From positions 1 through 33,850 of the forward strand of contig JACQAF010000161.1 of assembly GCA_016195145.1 (NCBI GenBank): DNA of 33,850 nt. Direction: 5' to 3'. This DNA is from Rhodospirillales bacterium (lineage in GTDB: Bacteria > Pseudomonadota > Alphaproteobacteria > CACIAM-22H2). Positions 24,015 to 32,100 of the stretch are shown here, piece after piece. Positions within the stretch are counted from its first letter, which is position 1; the number at the start of each line of letters is the position of its first letter. Below the pieces are notes generated by a model. The model saw only the letters and a list, made by a program, of their open reading frames with translations. It did not search any database and had not been told where the DNA came from. Made by a program: the position numbers and the translations under genes.

Positions 24015-24476
24015 CTAACTTGACTCCGTAATCGGAAAGTTTCTTATAGTATGCTCTCGGACTTTTCTGCGCTCGATTGATCGAAAATCAACCTGGATCG
24101 GCCAAACATCAGATGGCAAAATGATATCATTTTTCATATAAATACAGTATGTAATTATAGTTTTACAATAAAGCATTAGATATTCTTTTTCAGATCGTGA
24201 AAATTTATTAACATCATTATTGATCTGGCGTAAAGCTATTATCGTAGCCGCCACGGCCAAATCGTAGTTTCCCAATCGACTAGCCACGTTCCCACATAGA
24301 ATATTGACATTATAGGTAACAGTGGCTGAGGGCATCTCATCTCGAAAGATGTCATAGATCGCCTTTAAACAGAGCCATGCTTCCGCATATTTCTCTTGAG
24401 ACGCGTTATCGAGGGCCTTGTTCCAAAAAAGGGCCGCTCTGAATGCTCTAGCGAGCCTGCACATAGTGCCAAACAT
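24015..24476 (-). CDS. AT-rich hypothetical protein, candidate immunity protein 2
   Basis: 153 residues, no family recognised. The sequence looks all-helical with TPR-like periodicity (AEAWLCLKAIYDIFRD, NVNILCGNVASRLGNYDLAVAATIIALRQI, KEYLMLYCKTIITYCIYM). Base composition is far more AT-rich than the surrounding chromosome, suggesting recent acquisition. Its ATG (24476) directly follows the TAA of the orphan toxin tail with no gap, the usual order of toxin then immunity gene in polymorphic toxin loci. The immunity role is inferred from position only. Confidence 0.6.
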   Translation of the reverse strand: MFGTMCRLARAFRAALFWNKALDNASQEKYAEAWLCLKAIYDIFRDEMPSATVTYNVNILCGNVASRLGNYDLAVAATIIALRQINNDVNKFSRSEKEYLMLYCKTIITYCIYMKNDIILPSDVWPIQVDFRSIERRKVREHTIRNFPITESS

Positions 24477-24909
24477 TTATTCGCCACCAATCTTTCCAGA
24501 AAAATTAACAGCGGCTCGAATCACCTCCATAAATTTCTCAAAGGGTGTCCTTGGTGTCGGGCTGTTCGCTGGACCAGGACTTGCAGACCCTTTTAGTGAA
24601 TCATAAAAGTGAATATCTTCCAAGTGCCTATCTTGGGTATATGCGCGAGTATTAGCGGTTGGATCTTTATTGACGTTCAAGTCGATTGACGGGCTTCGGG
24701 TAGGCCCTCCACCATAGCCTCTCCCGCCTCCCGCGCCGGCCCCCTCGGTAGCATCAATATCATGGGGACTTAAGCGAAGGCGGCGGTGACGGCGCCGTTC
24801 TGGAACTTGCCGCCGGCGAGGACGGAGGTCGTGCCGCCGATCACCGCGTGGCTGACCAGCCGCACGGCGAAGTCGTTGGACGGGATCAGCGGCCCGGCGA
24901 ACGATCCGG
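24477..24909 (-). pseudogene. Orphan polymorphic-toxin C-terminal cassette 2
   Basis: On the minus strand, 24909-24775 encodes the pre-toxin segment (GSFAGPLIPSNDF to GGKFQNGAVTAAF), nearly identical to the one in toxin tail 1. The next codons are GCT TAA, a stop. One base shifted, a frame runs from the same joint (LSPHDIDATEG, a glycine-rich linker, then SIDLNVNKDP and FEKFMEVIRAAVNFSGKIGGE) to TAA 24477-24479. Adding one base after the phenylalanine codon would fuse the two parts. No good start codon lies in the tail (only TTG 24680), so it should be silent unless recombined onto a full toxin. The last 90 residues would be the toxic domain; its fold is not recognised. Confidence 0.6.
24775..24909 (-). 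repeat. 135-bp duplicated pre-toxin module, copy A
   Basis: Matches 26460-26594 at 133 of 135 positions. The differences (24872 and 24878) are third-codon changes that keep serine and aspartate. The match ends abruptly on both sides. Confidence 0.95.
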
Positions 24910-24939
24910 CCGCCGCCGCATCATCCCGCCGGCCGGGCG

Positions 24940-24958
24940 TTCACGATTTCGGCCTCGG
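24940..24958 (-). repeat. Linker remnant copy 2
   Basis: TTCACGATTTCGGCCTCGG, identical to 23856-23874. The minus-strand frame around it reads VKRTTAVRM through GGRTLAEAEIVNARPAG and stops just before the duplicated module. A shorter relative (AKRTVRA) can be read near 25645-25690. About 200 bases above it (24959-25162) hold no convincing gene. Confidence 0.6.
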
Positions 24959-25162
24959 CGAGCGTGCGCCCGCCCATCGTCGTCATCCGCACGGCGGTCG
25001 TGCGCTTCACCATTGACCGGTGCAACGCTACTGGATGCAGGGGTGGCGGTAGGGGTGCAAGCACGAAGTCAAGACTTTCTGAGGTAAAACCATCGCCCTC
25101 GCGCCAACATTTCGCAGTGCACTCATCAACAAATTCGCGACGCCGCAATCGTAAAAGAGAGA

Positions 25163-25556
25163 TTACATTTCTTTATCACGGGCGGCTTCCTCGTTCTCAT
25201 ACAATTCTGCCCATGCCATAGACTCAAGCTCGTTCTCGTGTATGAGCTCCCTATCCCGCAAATTTTCTATCAGCCCGCGCGCGACATGCACAAATACCGG
25301 CCATGAAACAATCGGGAACAGCGACGCCCCGGCGTGGCGCGTTGCCAAAACTATCTCAGCGATGTCGTTCTACCACAGCCCATATTTTTGCCCGATGATC
25401 GGCGGATCGATCCTGACTAACAGAAGATCGTCCCTGTGCTCGCTCCGCAACCGCCGCAACCGAAAGCAGCGCCGGGGGAATCAAGATCATGATCGTTAGA
25501 CGAGGCCAAATAGAAATCCAGCCGCGGCTCGTTCGGCTTCGAACAAGCCCCTTCAC
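25163..25556 (-). pseudogene. Frameshifted small gene, cassette 3
   Basis: Two adjoining frames look like one gene. The upper part (to TGA 25356-25358; GTG 25556 or ATG 25490) reads MILIPPALLSVAAVAERAQGRS to KIWAVVE. The lower part (from about 25370 to 25163) reads NDIAEIVLATRHAGASLFPI to RDKEM. It has no good start of its own and is preceded in frame by TAG. One inserted base near 25368 would join them as a protein of roughly 110 residues with an N-terminal hydrophobic segment. No family recognised. By position it could be a displaced immunity or toxin unit. Confidence 0.45.
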
Positions 25557-25720
25557 TGTCGGCCGCTCGGATCATTCTAAATGGCGGCGTCAGCCCCGGC
25601 GCGTGGCGATTATCGGAAACGGCTCAGGATCGGCATCACCGCCGCCGCCCGCACCGTGCGCTTCGCCAGAGACCCGGCGCGGCTCTGTTGATGGCTGTAG
25701 GACACAGAACGCTCAGAAAG

Positions 25721-26026
25721 CTAAATATCGAGTTGATACATCCACCAATAGATCGCCACGCATAGTCCAAGCACGACGATTCCAGCAATGAAATTTGTCA
25801 AGTATCTTTCCGCGCGCATTAGATGACGAGCAACCAAATAGTATATCACCACGAAAATCCCCGGGCCTGCCAACGCAGACGCCCCTAAAAAAAGCCAAAC
25901 CAGCGATAATCTCTCATCCGTTGCATAGGAGAGAAAGATTACACCCGCATCCCAACCCAATCGAATCATCGGCAGGAGAAGAATTGCTGCTGTTATGGAT
26001 GTGCATCCAGATATTATGCGGATCAA
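25721..26026 (-). CDS. Membrane protein, candidate immunity protein 1
   Basis: About 101 residues with three hydrophobic segments (IIPS-type first helix ending LLLPM, SLVWLFLGASALAGPGIFVVIYYLV, FIAGIVVLGLCVAIYWWMY). No family recognised. TTG 26026 overlaps the TGA of toxin tail 1 (TTGA), a coupled arrangement; a frame-extending TTG lies at 26059, and no ATG precedes the first helix. Small membrane proteins immediately behind toxin tails are often immunity proteins. The role is inferred from position; the region is AT-rich like the toxin tail. Confidence 0.6.
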   Translation of the reverse strand: MIRIISGCTSITAAILLLPMIRLGWDAGVIFLSYATDERLSLVWLFLGASALAGPGIFVVIYYLVARHLMRAERYLTNFIAGIVVLGLCVAIYWWMYQLDI

Positions 26027-26964
26027 TATTTTAAACCTAATCTGTCTATCGTTTCCCAATAATCAATCGCGGGGGCCCTCGGAATCGTCGGGACAGATCC
26101 TCCAGACTTGTAGATCGGATATGTTGCAGCACTGTTCGAATTCGGTCCAGAAAGCATGCGATATGTTGGCGCACGATATGAATTAGCATGCCCTATCACG
26201 AGAGCGTCAAAGTCTTTCTGCGATATGCCATCTGGTGGAGAGATTTTATAAACATTTTTACCGCTCTGAAATGCCTCTAAATCTTTGGCACTGGTCTCGG
26301 CGCTCTTGTTAAACTCGACATTCCCTCCGCCAAGAGAAAACTGTGCGTCGATCTTTGCCGTTGCGGTGTCATTCCCCTGATATACGAACAAGCCGCAATG
26401 ATTGAACGGAGAGCCTGCTACATCGCGACACGCCAGCGCCACTTCATTGAAGAGGTAACCGAAGGCGGCGGTGACGGCGCCGTTCTGGAACTTGCCGCCG
26501 GCGAGGACGGAGGTCGTGCCGCCGATCACCGCGTGGCTGACCAGCCGCACGGCGAAATCGTTCGACGGGATCAGCGGCCCGGCGAACGATCCGGTGGCGC
26601 CGGCCAGGGCCTGCGATCCGCAATCCCCGCTCTGCGCCGCCAAGACGCTCCGGCTCGTCGGCATGCGCGGCGGCGCTCCCGAACTCGCCGTCGATCTCAC
26701 CGGGCTCGCCGAGCCGGAGGCCCGATACTGGCCCCGGATCATCGCTTTCTTGAGATAGGACCCAATTCCGGCAACCGACACTTCCGGCGCCAAGCATCGG
26801 GCGGCACGCGCTGCCTCGATATGCCCCGAATACCGCCGTGCGGCATCCCGGCCTGGATGGCCCCCCAACGATACGAGGCAGGGGAATGGCGCCCGGGCAC
26901 CCGTAACGCAACCAAGCTGGAGCGCTTTCCAGTCCGCAGGAATCGCTGAAAGGCTGCCTAGCAT
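26023..26964 (-). CDS. Polymorphic-toxin C-terminal fragment (toxin tail 1)
   Basis: 313 codons from ATG 26964, but the true N-terminus (a large secreted repeat protein) is missing. Codons 124-170 carry GSQALAGATGSFAGPLIPS, VSHAVIGGTTSVLAGGKF and QNGAVTAAFGYLFNE, a conserved pre-toxin segment known just before the variable toxic domain of RHS- and hemagglutinin-like proteins. The last 140 residues are AT-rich at DNA level. They include FNHCGLFVYQGN, a lysine/serine-rich middle, DFDALVIGHANSYRAP and GPNSNSAATYPIYKSGGSVP. A His-Cys pair early and an NxN motif late recall papain-like or NlpC/permuted amidase toxins, but the usual late Cys is Ser here. The first 100 residues are of doubtful coding value. 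The stop overlaps the immunity candidate. Confidence 0.6.
   Translation of the reverse strand: MLGSLSAIPADWKALQLGCVTGARAPFPCLVSLGGHPGRDAARRYSGHIEAARAARCLAPEVSVAGIGSYLKKAMIRGQYRASGSASPVRSTASSGAPPRMPTSRSVLAAQSGDCGSQALAGATGSFAGPLIPSNDFAVRLVSHAVIGGTTSVLAGGKFQNGAVTAAFGYLFNEVALACRDVAGSPFNHCGLFVYQGNDTATAKIDAQFSLGGGNVEFNKSAETSAKDLEAFQSGKNVYKISPPDGISQKDFDALVIGHANSYRAPTYRMLSGPNSNSAATYPIYKSGGSVPTIPRAPAIDYWETIDRLGLKY
26460..26594 (-). repeat. 135-bp duplicated pre-toxin module, copy B
   Basis: Second copy of the module at 24775-24909, here in frame with a toxin tail. It encodes the segment from GSFAGPLIPSNDF to GAVTAAF. Confidence 0.95.
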
Positions 26965-27068
26965 GGCGCAAAATACCTATTTTGACGCTGCTTCTGATGC
27001 TGCTCATGAAACATATCGTTTGGTTGCTACGGACCCGGCCGATAACCTGTTTGTGAAGGGGCATTAAT

Positions 27069-27098
27069 TTGACAACGTTGCGCGCCGCGCCCTAAATT
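27069..27098 (+). promoter_or_regulatory. Sigma-70 promoter of the copper efflux operon
   Basis: TTGACA (27069-27074), 18-base spacer, TAAATT (27093-27098). The ATG of the first gene begins seven bases after the -10, so the transcript may be leaderless; no ribosome site is present. CAACGTTG (27073-27080) is a small palindrome at the -35 edge. Confidence 0.7.
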
Positions 27099-27105
27099 CC
27101 GGCCC

Positions 27106-27441
27106 ATGATCCGCAAAGTCATCACGGCGCTGTTCGTCCTCGCGTCGGTACTTATCGGTTTCTCGCCGGTCGGCGCGCCGACCGCGAGCCCGATGGCCGC
27201 CTCTATGGATATGCAGGAACCCTGCTGCGACATTTGCGACCGGCAGGCCATGCCCGAAATGGGGAAGTGTCAGACGATGGCTGTTTGCGTGACTGCGCCG
27301 TCGCCGGTGCTCCCGGACTATGTAGCCGTGCCGGTGCGCTTCTTCACCACCGCCGTACATCCGATGCGGCGGCAGGCGGCGTTGGCATCGGCCGGTTCGC
27401 TGCCACCCTTCCGACCACCGCGATCCTCCCTCCTCGTCTGA
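27106..27441 (+). CDS. Small secreted Cys/Met-rich protein of the copper operon
   Basis: 111 residues. A signal peptide (MIRKVITALFVLASVLIGFSPVGAP) is followed by a Met- and Cys-rich stretch (MAASMDMQEPCCDICDRQAMPEMGKCQTMAVC) and a proline/arginine-rich end (PPFRPPRSSLLV). I recall similar short proteins ahead of cus/czc pumps in alphaproteobacteria, without a defined function. Cu(I) or Ag(I) binding is plausible from the soft ligands. The start lies directly behind the promoter. Confidence 0.75.
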   Translation: MIRKVITALFVLASVLIGFSPVGAPTASPMAASMDMQEPCCDICDRQAMPEMGKCQTMAVCVTAPSPVLPDYVAVPVRFFTTAVHPMRRQAALASAGSLPPFRPPRSSLLV

Positions 27442-27547
27442 GCTGCTGCCTCGGCCGCTTTGCGGCTGAGCGCGAACGCGCGGCTGGCTTGTCGTCGACC
27501 GGACGGCAAACGCCGCGAGCCGCCAACACGTAGTGAGGATTGCAACA

Positions 27548-29107
27548 ATGAGGAAAATCGTTCCGCTATTCGGCGGCGTGGCCACGTTGGTCGCCGCCCT
27601 GCTAATTCTGTTCCCCGGCTTGTCCGGCGCCGCCGCGCAAACCTGGGAAGCCGTCAATCCGCAAATCGCCGTCGGCAAGAACATCCGTCTGGAGGTGAGG
27701 CTAGTGGAGGCCGACGGCAAAGCCATCGCCAGACTCGTCACTGCAAAATCGACACGGCTTGATATGGGGCCAGACGGCATGGCGACGATGACCTCTCGCC
27801 TCAAGCCCGTCGCGACGACGACCTCCGGCGCCCTTGCGTTCGAGACCGACATCGTCATGGCCGGCCGTTGGGCGTTGACCATCAGCGGCACGCCGGCGGG
27901 CCAGTCGACACCGATTTCCGGTATGGTGATCTTTACCGCCACGGAGAAGCGCAGCGAGACGGAACCGCCCGCGGACAAAGCGGCGCCTGCCGAGCGCAAG
28001 CCCGCTTACTACCGAAACCCGATGGGCCTGCCGGACATATCGCCCACGCCCAAGAAGGACTGGATGGGAATGGACTACATCCCCGTCTATGCCGACGAGG
28101 CGAACGATCCGCCCGGCACGGTGCGCATCAGCCTTGCCAAGGTACAGCGCGCCGGCGTGCGCACGGAGGAAGTGACGCGGCGCAATCTCGCGCGCACTGT
28201 GCGCGCCGTCGGCACCATCGAGCCCGACGAGAGCCGCCTTGCCGTTGTAACCGCCAAGTTCGGCGGCTTCGTCGAGGAACTATTCGTACCGGTGACCGGA
28301 GCGTCGGTGCGCGCCGGCGCCCCGCTCATACGGGTGTGGATCGAAAGCACCGAGATTCTGCAGAAGCAATCGGACCTGCTGACCGCCCTGCGCGGTGGGG
28401 CGGGGCGCCCCGAGGACGTGGACAGGGCCGTGCGCAACCTGCGCCTGTTCGGCATTCCCGATCCGGTGATCAACCGCCTGCGCGACACGCGCGAGCCTGT
28501 ACGCTCGATCGTGCTCACCGCGCCCGCGGATGGCACGGTGATGCAGAAACCGGCGCTGGTGGGTATGCGCTTCGCGCCCGGCGACACGCTGTTCAAGACC
28601 GCCGATCTGTCGAAAGTCTGGGTCCGGGCCCAGGTGGCTGAACGCGATTTGGCGTTGGTTCGTGCTGGACAGGGAGTGCGGGTCATCCTGAAGGCGTACG
28701 ACGATCAACCCCGCGACGGCCGGGTTGCCTTCGTTTATCCCGAGCTCGACGCCCCGACACGCACCGCCCAAATCCGGATCGAACTGGACAATCGCGACGG
28801 GGTACTGCGTGCCGGGCTCTACGCCGATGTTGAAATCGACACGCGCTCCGACACGCCGGTGATCGCCATTCCGGACTCCGCCATCATCGACAGCGGCAGG
28901 CGCCGGGTCGCCTTCGTCGCCAAGGACGGCGGCGTGTTCGAGCCGCGTGATCTCCTGCTGGGCCGCCGCGGCAACGGCTTTGTCGAGGTTCGCAGAGGCC
29001 TCGCCGAAGGCGAGCGCATCGTTGTCACCGGCAATTTCCTGATCGACGCGGAGAGCAATCTGCGCGCGGCCCTGGCCACCTTCGACCCGCCGCCGGATGC
29101 GCAATGA
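27548..29107 (+). CDS. cusB: CusB/HlyD-family periplasmic adaptor of an RND metal pump
   Basis: 519 residues. After an N-terminal hydrophobic export signal (PLFGGVATLVAALLILFPGLSG) comes an extra beta-rich domain of about 110 residues resembling FixH/YtkA-like domains. YYRNPMGLPDISPTPKKDWMGMDYIPVY is the heavy-metal-binding linker, in a Met form without the usual cysteines. Next come the barrel-sandwich (VVTAKFGGFVEELFVPVTG and VLTAPADGTVMQKPALVGMRF), a helical hairpin, and the beta-barrel and membrane-proximal domains. It links the inner membrane pump to an outer membrane channel and hands over metal. ATG 27548 has GAGG nine bases upstream; GTG 27533 is an alternative. Its stop overlaps the pump start. 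Confidence 0.9.
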   Translation: MRKIVPLFGGVATLVAALLILFPGLSGAAAQTWEAVNPQIAVGKNIRLEVRLVEADGKAIARLVTAKSTRLDMGPDGMATMTSRLKPVATTTSGALAFETDIVMAGRWALTISGTPAGQSTPISGMVIFTATEKRSETEPPADKAAPAERKPAYYRNPMGLPDISPTPKKDWMGMDYIPVYADEANDPPGTVRISLAKVQRAGVRTEEVTRRNLARTVRAVGTIEPDESRLAVVTAKFGGFVEELFVPVTGASVRAGAPLIRVWIESTEILQKQSDLLTALRGGAGRPEDVDRAVRNLRLFGIPDPVINRLRDTREPVRSIVLTAPADGTVMQKPALVGMRFAPGDTLFKTADLSKVWVRAQVAERDLALVRAGQGVRVILKAYDDQPRDGRVAFVYPELDAPTRTAQIRIELDNRDGVLRAGLYADVEIDTRSDTPVIAIPDSAIIDSGRRRVAFVAKDGGVFEPRDLLLGRRGNGFVEVRRGLAEGERIVVTGNFLIDAESNLRAALATFDPPPDAQ

Positions 29108-32100
29108 TCGCCGCGCTCATCCGCTGGTCGGCGACCAACATCGTGTTGGTCCTGATCGGCGCGGTATTCGTGACGCTGGCCGGGCTCTACGCGATGACGC
29201 GTATCCCGCTGGACGCGATTCCCGACCTCTCGGACACCCAGGTCATCGTCTACACGGAGTACCCCGGCCAGGCGCCACAGGTTGTCGAGGATCAGGTCAC
29301 ATTTCCGCTGACCACGTCGCTCTTGAGCGTGCCGCGCTCCAAGGTGGTGCGCGGCTTCTCGATGTTCGGGGTGTCCTTCGTCTATGTCATTTTCGAGGAC
29401 GGCACCGATATCTATTGGGCACGCAGCCGCGTGCTCGAATACCTGAACGTCGCCGCGCGGCGGCTGCCGAGCGGCGTGACCCCCGGCCTTGGCCCGGACG
29501 CCACCGGCGTCGGCTGGGTCTACCAATACGCGCTCACCGCCAAGGACCAAGACCTCGCCAGCTTGCGTTCGCAGCAAGACTGGCAAGTGCGCTTCAGCGT
29601 CGCGAAGGCCGAGGGTGTTGCCGAAGTTGCGAGCGTCGGCGGCTTCGTCAAACAATACGCGGTCGTGGTCGATCCGCATCGCATGCGGTCGTTCGGCATC
29701 TCGCTCAAGACGATTCAAAACGCGGTCCGCAGCAGCAACATGGATGTCGGCGGCCGCACCATCGAGCTAGCGGAAACGGAGTTCATGATCCGTGGTCGCG
29801 GCTATATACGCGATCTCGCCGATCTGGAGCGGATCACGCTGATGGTCGATAACGGCACGCCCGTGCTGCTGCGCGACGTGGCGCGCGTCGAGCTGGTACC
29901 GGACGAGCGACGCGGCATCGCCGAGATGAATGGCGAAGGCGAAGTGGTCAGCGGGATTGCCGTGCAACGCTACGGCGTCAACGCGCTCGACGTCATCCGC
30001 TCGGTCAAGGAGCGCCTTGCCGAAGTGGCGTCGAGTCTGCCATCCGGGATCGAGATCGTTCCGGTCTATGACCGCTCGGCGCTCATCGAGCGCGCCATCG
30101 CTACACTGATCGCCACGCTGACCGAGGAGAGCATCGTCGTGGCGCTGGTGTGCTTTGTCTTTCTGCTCCACGCGCGGAGCGCCCTGGTGGCGATCCTCAC
30201 CCTGCCCATCGGGATTCTTATCTCCTTCGCCGCCATGCATGTGCTCGGGATCAGCTCGAACATCATGAGCTTGGGCGGCATCGCCATTGCCATCGGCGCT
30301 ATGGTCGACGCGGCTATCGTCATGATCGAGAACGCCCATAAGCGCTTGGAGCACGCAAGGCCCGAAGCTTCGCGCACCGAAGTCCTGATCGGGGCGGCGC
30401 AGGAAGTCGGGCCGGCGCTGTTCTTCAGTCTGTTGATCATTACGGTGTCGTTCTTGCCGATCTTCGCGCTCGAATCGCAGGAAGGCCGCCTGTTCAAACC
30501 ACTCGCCTACACCAAGACTTTCGCCATGGCGGCCGCGGCGATCCTGTCCATTACTCTCGTGCCGGCGCTTATGGTTCTGTTCATACGCGGCCGCATCGTC
30601 GCCGAGGCCAAGAACCCGATCAACCGGCTGTTGATCTGGCTTTATCGGCCCGTAATCGGCTTGGTCCTGAGGGCAAAAATCCTCACGCTCGTCATTGCGG
30701 CGGCAATTCTTGGTTCCGCCGTCATCCCGGCCCAGCGTCTCGGCACCGAGTTCATGCCCAACCTCAACGAGGGCACGTTGTTCTACATGCCGACGACGTT
30801 GCCCGGTCTGTCGGTGACCAAGGCAGCGGAGCTGCTCCAGGCTCAGAACAAGATTATTCGCTCATTCCCGGAGATCGACACGGTATGGGGCAAAGCCGGC
30901 CGCGCGCAGACCGCGACCGATCCTGCGCCGACCGAGATGTTCGAGACGATCATCAATTTGAAGCCGGCGGCTCAGTGGCGACCCGGCGTCACCGTGGACT
31001 CGCTAATCGCCGAGATGGATACGGCCCTGCAGTTTCCCGGCGTGAGCAACGCCTGGACCATGCCGATCAAGGCCCGCATCGACATGCTGGCGACTGGGAT
31101 TCGCACGCCGGTCGGCATCAAGCTGTTCGGCGATGATTTGCGCGAACTGGAGCGGCTGGCGCGCGAGATCGAGACTGTGGTTCGGGCCGTGCCGGGAACG
31201 GCGAGTGCCTACGCCGAGCGGGTGAACAGCGGTTACTTCCTGGAAATCGAAACCGACCGCGACCGGCTCGCTCGCTACGGTCTGATGGTCGAGAACGTGC
31301 AAGAGACAATCGCCATGGCGCTCGGCGCCGCACCGGTGACAACCACCGTAGAGGGTCGCGAGCGCTATGCCGTCGTTCTGCGCTACCCGCGCGACGTACG
31401 CAGTGATCCGGATGCCATCGCGTCCGAGGTTCTGGTGTCGCTACCCAACGGTGCGGCGATTCCGCTCGGCGATGTCGCGACAATTCAACGCACGCAAGGT
31501 CCGACAAGCATCCGGACCGAAAACGGCCGGCTGGCGGTCTACCTCTATATCGATATGCGCGACCGCGATCTCGGCGGTTATGTGCGCGAGGCCCGCGAAA
31601 TCGTTTCACGCTCTGTCCAACTGCCGCCGGGCTACTCCGCCGTGTGGAGCGGCCAATTCGAATACTTCGAACGGGCGCAGAAACGGCTGCAGATAGTTGT
31701 GCCAGCGACCCTGCTGGCGATCTTTCTGCTCCTCTATTTGAATTTCCGCCGCCTGACCGAGACGTTAATTGTGATGCTGTCGCTGCCGTTCTCACTCGTC
31801 GGCGGGTTGTGGATGATGTACGCCATGGGTTTCAACCTGAGCGTGGCAGCCGCCGTGGGGTTCATCGCGCTGGCCGGAGTCGCCGCTGAAACCGGCGTCG
31901 TGATGCTCATCTATCTTGATCATGCCTATCGCGATCGTGCGGCCGCGTGCGCGCACAAAGGCGAGCCCCTGACCCGACAGGATATCTATAAGGCGATTAT
32001 GGTTGGCGCCGTCGATAGGGTGCGGCCGAAGATGATGACGGTAACAGCGATCATGGCCGGGCTCTTACCGATTCTGTGGAGCAGCGGCACCGGCTCGGAA

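Noticed and set aside
24786..25016. Plus-strand ORFs in the cassette region
   Set aside because: They are shadows of the duplicated module and linker, with no start signals.
26398..26949. Plus-strand ORF opposite toxin tail 1
   Set aside because: It lies over the minus-strand pre-toxin module, whose synonymous conservation between copies shows that the minus strand is the coding one.
23718..27060. Insertion sequence or prophage as the source of the AT-rich region
   Set aside because: No transposase, integrase, terminal inverted repeats or phage genes are visible. The only repeats are the 135-bp module and short linker pieces.
26963..27067. 34-codon plus-strand frame (MAQNTYFDAASDAAHETYRL and on)
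   Set aside because: The composition looks protein-like, but there is no ribosome site, no known family and no upstream promoter. It may be a remnant of a gene disrupted by the toxin array, so I did not annotate it.
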